From: Desulfitobacterium dichloroeliminans LMG P-21439
GTDB lineage: Bacteria; Bacillota; Desulfitobacteriia; Desulfitobacteriales; Desulfitobacteriaceae
Direction of reading: 5' to 3'
Length of the DNA: 64,000 nt
Assembly: GCF_000243135.2 (NCBI RefSeq)
Contig: NC_019903.1
Coordinates: 2,022,001-2,086,000, forward strand
The translations under genes were made by a program, and so were the position numbers. The notes below the pieces were generated by a model that was not told where the DNA came from, made no database searches, and saw nothing but the letters and a program-made list of their open reading frames with translations. Shown here piece by piece: positions 34,652 through 42,578 of the stretch; the first letter of the stretch is position 1; each line of letters starts with the position of its first letter.

Positions 34652-35890
34652 TTATGCTTTCGTTTTTTTGCTATGTCTTAAATCATTATACCCTTTATGC
34701 CCCTTGCGTTCTTTATGCTCGTTATGCTCAACTTGTTCCTTTTGCTTCGAGAGGAACACTTTTCCATGAGTCAAATTATGTAAGGGAATGGATATTTTTA
34801 ATGTGTTTTCAATCTTCGTGATGAAATGTTTTTCATTTTCCGTCGCAAGTGAGATCGCTACCCCACTTTGCCCTGCACGGCCGGTTCTTCCTACGCGATG
34901 TAAATAGAGATGGGGATCTTCCGGTAAATCCAGATTAAAAATATGGGTGATGTTCTTAATATCAAGTCCCCTTGCTGCTAAATCGGAGGCCACAAGCAGG
35001 TTCGTCTTACCGTTACGAAAGTTCTCCATAGCCTGTCGCCGTTTATCCTTATCGGCAGATCCCGATATCGCTTCCGCCTCTAACCCATGATACTTAAGCC
35101 TTTCTACGGTTTTCTCAATTTCTTCACTTTTATTAATAAAAATTAAAGCGCGGGTCGGCTCAAGATGACGAATCAACTTTCGCAACAGCTCAAGTTTGTC
35201 CCGTTGCTCACAGAGAAAATACTGATGAGCAATCGTAGGGGTCACCGTCGCTTTCTCCGTCACTCGAAGGATTGCCGGATCCTTCAGAAAGTCGGCTGCT
35301 TGCTTGACGGTTTCTGGCGGTACAGTCGCTGAAAACAAAAGCACCTGACGATCTTTGAGGGTAGTTTTAAGTACGGCTTTCACCGTTTGTAAGTTCTTCT
35401 CATCAAGTAAACGATCTGCTTCATCAAGCACAATAGTTTTAATAGTCTGTGAGGATATCTTTTTTTTCTGAATCAGTTCTAAAATTCGTCCTGCTGAACC
35501 GACGATAATTTGCGGCTTCTCTTTGAGCTTTTCTATTTGTCGGGTGATATTGACGTTACCGATAACGGCTGCCGAAGTAATCGTTCCGCCTAAATGTTCT
35601 GCTAAACTTTGGATTTGACGTTGGACTTGTAAGGCAAGTTCGTGGGTAGGGGTAAGGATCAGGGCTTGATTTTCTTTTTTAAGCAGATCAATTTTCTGGA
35701 TAATCGGCAGAAGATACGCTAGCGTCTTACCTGAACCTGTTTCAGCTTGGCCAACCACATCCTGATTATTGAGGATGAGCGGAATCGCTTCTTGCTGTAT
35801 TTTTGTAGGTTCAATTATCTTCTCTTTTTGAAGGGCATCAACAAGCAGTGAATGAACCCCTAATTGGACAAAGGACTGTGCAGTTTCCAT
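34652..35890 (-). CDS. DEAD-box RNA helicase
   Basis: About 412 residues with all core motifs: Q-motif region (EPTKIQQEAIPLILNNQDVV), AETGSGKT, PTHELALQ, GSAGRI, VLDEADRLL, SAT in LLFSATVPPE, ARGLDI and HRVGRTGRAG. The short C-terminal tail is His/Lys/Glu-rich (QVEHNEHKERKGHKG). It unwinds RNA or remodels RNPs, as CshA/CshB-type proteins do in ribosome assembly and mRNA decay. The ATG at 35890 is chosen because GAGAGGG lies 10 bases upstream; the longer frame to 35950 lacks family sequence. Confidence 0.92.
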   Translation of the reverse strand: METAQSFVQLGVHSLLVDALQKEKIIEPTKIQQEAIPLILNNQDVVGQAETGSGKTLAYLLPIIQKIDLLKKENQALILTPTHELALQVQRQIQSLAEHLGGTITSAAVIGNVNITRQIEKLKEKPQIIVGSAGRILELIQKKKISSQTIKTIVLDEADRLLDEKNLQTVKAVLKTTLKDRQVLLFSATVPPETVKQAADFLKDPAILRVTEKATVTPTIAHQYFLCEQRDKLELLRKLIRHLEPTRALIFINKSEEIEKTVERLKYHGLEAEAISGSADKDKRRQAMENFRNGKTNLLVASDLAARGLDIKNITHIFNLDLPEDPHLYLHRVGRTGRAGQSGVAISLATENEKHFITKIENTLKISIPLHNLTHGKVFLSKQKEQVEHNEHKERKGHKGYNDLRHSKKTKA

Positions 35891-36035
35891 AGTTGTTACA
35901 CCCTCTCCTTTTTTACTTACTCTCATGATTACCGAAATGGTTTGACTCATTATAGCCTGTTTTCAGCTATATGCCAAACTGGACACAGGGAAAGATTAAT
36001 CGAATTCGGTACACTGGTCATACTGCTCATACTTG

Positions 36036-37229
36036 TCATACTGTCTCCTCGGTTGGTACCGTGGGCCTAGCTATCCTAATGCGGCTGGCGACAATTAAGT
36101 TTAGAACTGCGATGAAAGCTCCGGCAAAGAAAACAAATTCATAGCCCCATAGATTCCAGATCATGCCACCAATCCACGGTATGAACATGGCGAGAGCGTG
36201 ATCCAAGGTAGTTCCCATGGCTAAAGATGGCGAAATATCACTGGGTTCCACTGCTATTCTGCGTAAATAAGTTGCTCTGGCCATGGTAGAGGCCATCAGC
36301 ATCTGATCGACAACATAACAGGCAAAGATGAAAATGATGGCCAGCTCTCCTTTGCCGATTCCTTCAAAGAAAGCTTTGGAAACTCCATAACCGATACAAA
36401 CAAAAATGAGAATAATGGCTTCACTTGCCAAGACAAATCTTTCCCCATACTTATCGATTAAATAGCCAACAAAAGGCTTAAAGAAGATGCTCAGACCAGC
36501 GATGATGAAGCCCAGCATGGCAAATGTACTTACCCCTTGGTTAAATATCTTGATGAGCACCCATGGAGCAAAGGTGAGAAATATCTGCTTGCGGGCTCCA
36601 TATAAGATGTTCAAGACATAAAAAAGCGAATACTCCTTCTTAAAGATCAGCTTATATCCTTTTGTCTTTGTTGGTTTATGAGGATTCATCCGCATCAGTA
36701 GAATCCCAGCTAAGATGAAAGTAATAGCTCCGATTAAAAAAATCAGTTGATAGTTCACTTGGACTTTCTTGAAGATTAAGGCGAAACTCAAGTTAGCAAC
36801 AAGAAAAATTAAGGTATTTGCTCCGTTGATCTGTCCAAGCTTTTTACCCATATTGGCTTCATCAGAAAGGCTCATGACAATACTGTTGGAAATGGGCATA
36901 TAGAGATGCTGACCCATACTGTAGAGCAAAAGCCATATCACCATTGTATTAAAGTCACCGGCTAAATAGCCCATCCCGAACATTCCAAAAGCAGCAAGAG
37001 CGTTTGCTACGACGGCGATTCGGATGTCACCCAGAAACAGCAAAAGTGTTGAAACAAAAACAACAGCAAATCCAGGAAACTCACGGGGTATTTCCAGCAA
37101 AGTTCTTTGGGAAACGGTCAAGTGAAAGCTATCATTCAAGAAATTGTTAAAAAACGAAGTATCGATACTCTGGGTGATACCCAAAAGTGCACTGATCAAT
37201 AAAAATAAAGTAAAATCCCTCTTCTGCAT
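36036..37229 (-). CDS. Major facilitator superfamily transporter
   Basis: 397 residues with twelve membrane segments. The central loop is short and basic (MRMNPHKPTKTKGYKLIFKK). The start FLLISALLGITQSIDTSFFN and the pair GYLIDKYGERFVLASE support the MFS fold. The motif GMGYLAGDFNTMVIWLLLYS is seen in putative sugar- or peptide-like carriers, but the substrate cannot be told. It lies between the DEAD helicase and recQ, with gaps of about 85-145 bp, so its operon status is unclear. Confidence 0.85.
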   Translation of the reverse strand: MQKRDFTLFLLISALLGITQSIDTSFFNNFLNDSFHLTVSQRTLLEIPREFPGFAVVFVSTLLLFLGDIRIAVVANALAAFGMFGMGYLAGDFNTMVIWLLLYSMGQHLYMPISNSIVMSLSDEANMGKKLGQINGANTLIFLVANLSFALIFKKVQVNYQLIFLIGAITFILAGILLMRMNPHKPTKTKGYKLIFKKEYSLFYVLNILYGARKQIFLTFAPWVLIKIFNQGVSTFAMLGFIIAGLSIFFKPFVGYLIDKYGERFVLASEAIILIFVCIGYGVSKAFFEGIGKGELAIIFIFACYVVDQMLMASTMARATYLRRIAVEPSDISPSLAMGTTLDHALAMFIPWIGGMIWNLWGYEFVFFAGAFIAVLNLIVASRIRIARPTVPTEETV

Positions 37230-37314
37230 CCCTGTCCTCTTCTCTTTGTGCGTTATCCTTTTATGATCTCGTGATGAATAAAGTTTTGTCTTGGTCGAGT
37301 AGGCTCATAGGTCA

Positions 37315-39561
37315 CTATAGTTCACTCTTTGCTATGACCATCTTTATAGCCATCCAATCGACTTCTTCAGGCAAAGTGTCTTTAATGGGGCGCAATTTTT
37401 CGGTTCCCACATGAGTGATGGCATTCAAAATCAGTTCTTCCTGCCCAACAGGAACAAAATCGCTCCAGTGAATCGGCTGACCTTCTTTGAACGCCCGGAC
37501 TATGTGCTCTTGAATGGTCACCAGCTTAAAATTACGCACTCTGCATATTTCTTCGAGGTCTTTCCCCTCTTGGTATAATTGGTAAGTAACTAAATGGCTG
37601 GGAACTTTACTTTCTTTTTCTGTGCTGCCGCTGTCAGCCTTAGACTGGCTTGGAGTCGATTCCCAGGGCAGTGATTCCCTATGCAGATGATTCGAAGATA
37701 TTTCCACCGGTTGCTTCATCTGAGTAGACTCACTGGGGTCCTTCAGAGAAGATTCATTGGGATTCTTCAGAGTAGACTCATTGAGATTCTTCACCAAATA
37801 ATCCTGAATACCGATCAGGAAGATATCACCGTATTTTTCCAGCTTGCGTTCCCCTACTCCACCAAGGCGAAGAAAGGCGGAGCGGCTCTGCGGGCAAGAA
37901 TTTGCCATTTCCCTTAGGGTGCTATCCGCAAAAATCATATAAGGTGGTAGACCTTCCTTGCCTGCCACTTCCTTGCGCAATAGACGTAAATGCTCAAACA
38001 AGGTGAGCCGTTCTTCTTCCAGTACCTTCACTTTGCGGGACACCTTTTGCCAGACCTGCTCATCCCCTTTAAGAACTGGTACAGCATTTTTTCCTAGTTT
38101 TACGACCGGATAATCCCCTGTAGAAAGCCGTAAATAATCTTCCGAAATCAGATAATTAATCTGGTCTCTAATCTCTTGAACCTTGCGCTCTCTCATCAAT
38201 CCGTAGGTGCTTAATTGATCAAAGCGCAGTTCATGGACTTTCTTATTGCTGGAACCTTTGAGGACATCGGCAACCAGATTAATCCCGAATCGTTCGCGCA
38301 TGCGGGCTATGCAGGAGAGAATTTTCTGGGCATCGACTGTAATATCGACAAGTTCCCGATCATCTGTGCAATTGCCACAATTCCCACATTCCTCTGGGAC
38401 ATTTGTTTCACCAAAATATTCAAGAATTTCTTTGCGCAGGCAACGAGTGGTATGGCAATAAGCGGACATCTCCTGAAGCTTTTTGTGTTCATTGGCTTTT
38501 CGCTCAGGGTTAAAGGTCGAGTTGTCGATCATATAACGTTGCAGCACTACATCTTGAGGGGAAAATAATAAAATACACGCAGCAGGTTCCCCATCTCGTC
38601 CTGCTCTGCCCGCTTCCTGGTAGTATGCCTCCATATTCTTGGGCATGTTGTAATGAATAACAAAACGCACATTGGATTTATCAATCCCCATACCAAAGGC
38701 GTTGGTAGCCACCATAAGGGGCGCCTTATCATAAAGAAACGCTTCTTGTGATTTCTGTCGGTCTTGATCATTCATCCCCGCATGATACTTACCCACAGAG
38801 AGTCCCTTTCCCTTTAAATGAGTCTGCAACTGATCTACCTCTTTACGAGTAGCAGCATAAATGATTCCCGACTCCCGATGATGTTCGAGACAATAGTTGG
38901 CGAGTAAAACCTTTTTGTTCTCCCCACGGAGGGTGGTAAAGCTCAAATTAGGACGATCAAAACCGGTCACGAAGACATTGGGGTTCCTCAACTTTAATAA
39001 ACGAACAATATCTTCCTTAACTTCTTGGGTGGCCGTCGCCGTAAAAGCTCCTATGAGTGGTCGCTTGGGCAGTGACTCCACAAAAGCCCCAATGCCTCGA
39101 TAACTGGGTCGAAAATCGTGTCCCCACTGGGAGACGCAGTGAGCTTCATCCACAGCTATAAAGGAGATGCTTAAAGATTCTAACAAAACCAGAAAGCTCT
39201 CTGTCTCTAATCGCTCCGGTGCAACATAAAGCAGTTTATATTCCCCACTACGAGCTTTATTAATCCTCGTTCGCGCTTCATTGATGGATAGAGAGCTATT
39301 GATAAAGGTAGCCGGGACTCCTGCATCATCAAGAGCATCCACCTGATCCTTCATTAAGGAGATGAGCGGGGAAATAACCAGAGTTACCCCTGAAAAAAGC
39401 AACGCGGGAATCTGATAGGCTAAGGATTTGCCGGCACCGGTAGGCATAATAGCAACTGTATCCTTAGCTTCCAGCAGGCTTTGGATAACCTTCTGTTGAC
39501 CCGGCCGAAATTGTGCATAACCAAAATATCGTTTTAGTTCTGCTAAAGCTTGGTCCATCAT
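37315..39561 (-). CDS. recQ: ATP-dependent DNA helicase RecQ
   Basis: 748 residues. Helicase core: FRPGQQKVIQSLL, MPTGAGKSLAYQIPAL (Walker A), AVDEAHCVSQWGHDFRPSYR (DEAH and aromatic-rich loop), TATAT and QEAGRAGRDGEPA. The RQC domain has zinc ligands in HTTRCLRKEILEYFG and CGNCGNC. HRDC lies at about 515-595. The last about 100 residues form a further helix-turn-helix type domain (LYQEGKDLEEICRVRNFKLV). Between HRDC and this tail is a low-complexity linker with three 8-residue repeats. It overlaps the corrinoid gene by 4 bp, so the two are co-translated despite unlike functions. Confidence 0.94.
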   Translation of the reverse strand: MMDQALAELKRYFGYAQFRPGQQKVIQSLLEAKDTVAIMPTGAGKSLAYQIPALLFSGVTLVISPLISLMKDQVDALDDAGVPATFINSSLSINEARTRINKARSGEYKLLYVAPERLETESFLVLLESLSISFIAVDEAHCVSQWGHDFRPSYRGIGAFVESLPKRPLIGAFTATATQEVKEDIVRLLKLRNPNVFVTGFDRPNLSFTTLRGENKKVLLANYCLEHHRESGIIYAATRKEVDQLQTHLKGKGLSVGKYHAGMNDQDRQKSQEAFLYDKAPLMVATNAFGMGIDKSNVRFVIHYNMPKNMEAYYQEAGRAGRDGEPAACILLFSPQDVVLQRYMIDNSTFNPERKANEHKKLQEMSAYCHTTRCLRKEILEYFGETNVPEECGNCGNCTDDRELVDITVDAQKILSCIARMRERFGINLVADVLKGSSNKKVHELRFDQLSTYGLMRERKVQEIRDQINYLISEDYLRLSTGDYPVVKLGKNAVPVLKGDEQVWQKVSRKVKVLEEERLTLFEHLRLLRKEVAGKEGLPPYMIFADSTLREMANSCPQSRSAFLRLGGVGERKLEKYGDIFLIGIQDYLVKNLNESTLKNPNESSLKDPSESTQMKQPVEISSNHLHRESLPWESTPSQSKADSGSTEKESKVPSHLVTYQLYQEGKDLEEICRVRNFKLVTIQEHIVRAFKEGQPIHWSDFVPVGQEELILNAITHVGTEKLRPIKDTLPEEVDWMAIKMVIAKSEL
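37722..37793 (-). repeat. recQ: Three 24-bp tandem repeats inside recQ
   Basis: Units 37722-37745, 37746-37769 and 37770-37793 share most bases. They encode variants of an eight-residue unit such as NESTLKNP, NESSLKDP and SESTQMKQ in the linker between HRDC and the tail. The period is a multiple of three, so gain or loss of a unit keeps the frame. Confidence 0.8.
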
Positions 39562-40214
39562 CGTCGCGAGTCCCCTACAGAAAATGATGTTTCGGCTTTA
39601 ATCTTCTGGCAGATGTCAAAGAGGTTAGTAATATCATTGGTATAATAATCTACCCCTGTGTAGTCCTTGACTATTTCGTTAACCGGATAACCCCCGGCAA
39701 TAATTTTAACTTGATCGCGTAAGCCAGCTTCTGAAAGTAGATCCACTACCCTTTTTACTGCACTAATGCAAAACGACAACAAGACACTAATCCCTATCAC
39801 AGGCGCTTTTGTCTCGTTAACTGCGCGAACAAAAGCTTCAGGAGATACATCCACCCCTAAGTCGATGACCCGGAACCCGGAGGATTTCAACATATAATGG
39901 ATAATGTTTTTACCTAAATCATGAATATCGCCCTCGATGGTTCCCAGAATAATCGTCATCCCGTTAGCCGGAACCTCAGAGGTAATCAGTGGCTCAAGGA
40001 TGACCATAACTTCTCTCAATATTTCTTCAGACATGATGAGATCGGATAGGTAATACTCCCCGTTACAATAACGTTGACCGACTATTTCGACTCCCAGTTG
40101 GCATATCTCAACAACTTTTAAGGGGGAGTCCCCTTCGCTTAGGTGTCGTTGAACTAGGGCGATGGTTTTCTCTTCATCCAGATCGGCCAGCGCATTTAAC
40201 AATTCGTCATCCAA
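39558..40214 (-). CDS. Corrinoid (B12-binding) protein of a methyltransferase system
   Basis: 218 residues. The N-terminal helical cap (B12-binding-2, about 1-85, LSEGDSPLKVVEICQLGVEI) precedes the Rossmann B12-binding domain. The latter carries the ligand motif GDIHDLGKNI (DxHxxG, His binds cobalt), then VIDLGVDVSPEAFVRAV and IIAGGYPVN. These features match MtaC/MtmC/MttC-like corrinoid proteins and the B12 half of MetH. It shuttles methyl groups between a substrate methyltransferase and an acceptor. Here it overlaps the GntR regulator gene by 8 bp, and the UroD-type gene lies just upstream. Confidence 0.92.
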   Translation of the reverse strand: MDDELLNALADLDEEKTIALVQRHLSEGDSPLKVVEICQLGVEIVGQRYCNGEYYLSDLIMSEEILREVMVILEPLITSEVPANGMTIILGTIEGDIHDLGKNIIHYMLKSSGFRVIDLGVDVSPEAFVRAVNETKAPVIGISVLLSFCISAVKRVVDLLSEAGLRDQVKIIAGGYPVNEIVKDYTGVDYYTNDITNLFDICQKIKAETSFSVGDSRR

Positions 40215-40989
40215 GATTCATCCCTCCATGATTATCCTTTCTCAGCCATCCATCATATCCGGTTAATTGGTAACGGTCGCCACGATAAATAGATTTACTC
40301 CAACCGACGGGCTTATTTTCCAGATCAAATAGTGTTTCTTCAACGACAAAAACAGGGGCATTACTCCCTATACCAAGTATTGATGCCTCTTCCTTAGTCG
40401 TTATTGAAACCTGCAAAATCTTCTTCGTGCTCACAGGCAATACATCATTGTTGGCGGTGACTAATCCCGAAAGCGTCGGGTCCATTAGATTCGTTTCCAA
40501 GATGGGTTTGCTTTTCGTATAAATGATGTATTTGCGTTCATAAGCGAGACGCTCATCCTCAGCGGATAATACGGTGCGGAAATAGAGCAAACGCGTATTG
40601 GGATTATCTAATTGAAAAATTTTCAATAACCTCTCATCCGCTCGTACGATATGAGCACCTAACAAATTGGTACTGAGCTTTAAGCCAAAGTCCTTGATCT
40701 CTTGATTAAAATTATTCAACTCAAATACGACATTGTTTAATTTGGGCGAAGAAACAAAGGTCCCCTTGCCCTGCTGGGAATGGACCATTCCCGCTGAAGT
40801 AAGTTCCGAAATGGCCCGCCGAACTGTCATGCGGCTAATCTCAAAAAGGCCAGCGATTTCTGTCTCCGTGGGTAAGGCCTCACCCGGTTTGAGTTCTCCG
40901 CTGAGGATTTGTCCCTCCAAGAGCTTGGCAAGCTGATAGTAAATAGGGATCACTGAATTTTTATCTATGGATTGTTCTTCAATCATCAT
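40207..40989 (-). CDS. GntR/HutC-family transcriptional regulator (UTRA domain)
   Basis: 260 residues. The N-terminal winged helix (IPIYYQLAKLLEGQILSGEL, ALPTETEIAGLFEISRMTVR, GKGTFVSS) and the C-terminal UTRA ligand domain (YFRTVLSAEDERLAYERKYI ... WSKSIYRGDRYQLTGYDGW) are both complete. HutC-type regulators bind palindromes and release DNA on binding a small effector, often the substrate of the neighbouring pathway. A 19-bp palindrome overlapping the activase promoter at 46860-46878 is the best candidate site. The corrinoid gene begins inside its last codons. Confidence 0.91.
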   Translation of the reverse strand: MMIEEQSIDKNSVIPIYYQLAKLLEGQILSGELKPGEALPTETEIAGLFEISRMTVRRAISELTSAGMVHSQQGKGTFVSSPKLNNVVFELNNFNQEIKDFGLKLSTNLLGAHIVRADERLLKIFQLDNPNTRLLYFRTVLSAEDERLAYERKYIIYTKSKPILETNLMDPTLSGLVTANNDVLPVSTKKILQVSITTKEEASILGIGSNAPVFVVEETLFDLENKPVGWSKSIYRGDRYQLTGYDGWLRKDNHGGMNLG

Positions 40990-41095
40990 TGAACACCTTG
41001 CTTTAATTCGTTATGTAAAGTCTATCATATAAAATATTCGGGATAATTAGTTCTAATCCCTTTTTTAAACTTCAGAATAAAAATCAGCCTTTCGC

Positions 41096-41266
41096 TTAGC
41101 GCTGAACCCACCACCAGAGATAAAGATAAGCTAAAGCATCGAGCTCTTCCCACTGGCCCTTAAGAAGAGCTTCATCCCCTACAGGGGGACCATAATCCTC
41201 GGTTATCTTTTCCCAAGGCAGACAAGTACCTGGGGGCGGATTGGGAATCCCTATAACATCTGACAT
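41096..41266 (-). CDS. 56-residue orphan protein in the corrinoid cluster
   Basis: A small protein starting MSDVIGIPNPPPGTCLPWEK and ending in an aromatic tail (ALAYLYLWWWVQR). AGGAGG lies 6 bases before the ATG at 41266, so it is likely translated. The upstream ATG at 41290 overlaps that ribosome site and is not used. I recognise no family. It has one Cys, several Pro-rich turns and a hydrophobic, Trp-rich end that could dock on a partner. It lies 36 bp after the UroD-type gene, presumably in the same operon. Confidence 0.7.
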   Translation of the reverse strand: MSDVIGIPNPPPGTCLPWEKITEDYGPPVGDEALLKGQWEELDALAYLYLWWWVQR

Positions 41267-41302
41267 ATTACCCCTCCTTTTTTTGTCCAAGGCATTTCGT
41301 GC

Positions 41303-42496
41303 TTAGTAGACCCCATATTTCCTAGTGGTCTCGATCAACGCTATGACATTTTCCGCCTTCACATCGGTTTGCATGATACCCGCTGTATCGATAATAAAAC
41401 CACCGTCTGCAGCATAATCATGTAAGAGTCGTTTGACATATTCTCTGACCTGTTCAGGTGAGCCATAGGCCATCAGCGAGTTTGGAACGTTGCCACTGAT
41501 ACAGAACCTCGAGCCAAGTATCCTCTTGACTTGCTGGGAATCTGTCTGGTCCATATGGAAAACAATACTTCTCTCCGGCAATTCAAGAATTCTTTCCAGA
41601 TAGGGAGTCCAATTTCCTTCGGCATAAAACATGGTGCGTTTCCCTTGGTTCCAAAGGCCCTCAATCACTTTCTTCAAGGAGGGCCAATAGAAGGTATTCC
41701 ATTCATGGGGGTTTAGAAAAGGATAGCTCCCTCGATGTAGCGGTAAAAAAACTGGAAGTACCCGATCTCCTTCTGAGGTTGCCAGTCCATAATAAATATT
41801 ATGAGCGATGAGCACCTCTAACGCTGCGAGAACCTTTTCCGGGCGTTTTCGCAAATCCTTCATAATCCCTCGCAGACCACGGAGGGTATCCCCTAAAGTG
41901 TCAAAGGGCGCTTTCACCATCCCCGTGACACTCATAGGCATGCCATAATTCTTTGCCCAGTGAGTTACCGCCTGCTGGTTTTTGTTGTTCGCTATAACCA
42001 TACCCGCTGACCCTTTAATGAGCGCCAGATTGGCCCGGAAAGAACCTGGGTCAGAAAACTCCGTATGAATACGCGGCAAAAAGGTATCCAGAATCCATTG
42101 CGTCGGATTTTCAATAAAAGCATCATAATCCTCTGGTACCATATATTCTTGCTCAACAAATTGAAACTGTTGATTAGGAGAAAGTTGACGGCCGGCAAAT
42201 TTTAAGTATTTTGCTCCGACTGCATCATGCAAAGCGCCCCACCATAAGCTCGGTCCACCCATGGTCACATCTACATCAAAATCCGTTAGAATCTTATCAG
42301 CAGCCTCGATATTTCGGTCCAAATCATAATAGATTTCTTGAAGCTCTATCCCTGCATACTTGGCCATAAATTCACTCAACTGTAAACGGATGGGTACCTT
42401 ATCCGGCTTTTTGCCCTGCATCGCATCAAGGTAACGGGTTAACCTTTCTTGATACAAGATTTCCTTGGTCTTACTACTTTTTGAGCTACTTTCCAT
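41303..42496 (-). CDS. UroD-superfamily protein lacking the usual zinc ligands
   Basis: 397 residues with the fold signature of uroporphyrinogen decarboxylase / MtaA-type methyltransferases, including GGPSLWWGALHDAV, PFDTLGDTLRGLRGIMKDLR, SGNVPNSLMAYGSPEQVREY and ADGGFIIDTAG. MtaA, MtbA and relatives bind zinc with HxC plus a downstream Cys. Here the equivalent places read FYAEGNW (about 290-296) and DTAGI (about 370-374), so all three ligands are absent. It is probably not a classic thiol methyltransferase, nor a true HemE. Context (activase, corrinoid protein) suggests methyl or C1 chemistry on an unknown substrate. Confidence 0.85.
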   Translation of the reverse strand: MESSSKSSKTKEILYQERLTRYLDAMQGKKPDKVPIRLQLSEFMAKYAGIELQEIYYDLDRNIEAADKILTDFDVDVTMGGPSLWWGALHDAVGAKYLKFAGRQLSPNQQFQFVEQEYMVPEDYDAFIENPTQWILDTFLPRIHTEFSDPGSFRANLALIKGSAGMVIANNKNQQAVTHWAKNYGMPMSVTGMVKAPFDTLGDTLRGLRGIMKDLRKRPEKVLAALEVLIAHNIYYGLATSEGDRVLPVFLPLHRGSYPFLNPHEWNTFYWPSLKKVIEGLWNQGKRTMFYAEGNWTPYLERILELPERSIVFHMDQTDSQQVKRILGSRFCISGNVPNSLMAYGSPEQVREYVKRLLHDYAADGGFIIDTAGIMQTDVKAENVIALIETTRKYGVY

Positions 42497-42512
42497 AGGA
42501 CCCCCCTCGCCA

Positions 42513-42556
42513 GCAAAGGCTGTTCTATTATCTCAAGAATAATGAACAGCCTTTGC
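42513..42556 (-). other. Strong intercistronic hairpin before the UroD-type gene
   Basis: The arms GCAAAGGCTGTTC and GAACAGCCTTTGC form a perfect 13-bp stem, with further ATTAT/ATAAT pairing inside. No T run follows on the minus strand. It ends 17 bp before the UroD start, so it may be an mRNA processing or stability element rather than a terminator. Confidence 0.65.
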
Positions 42557-42578
42557 TTTAACCTATTGATACTTTGAA

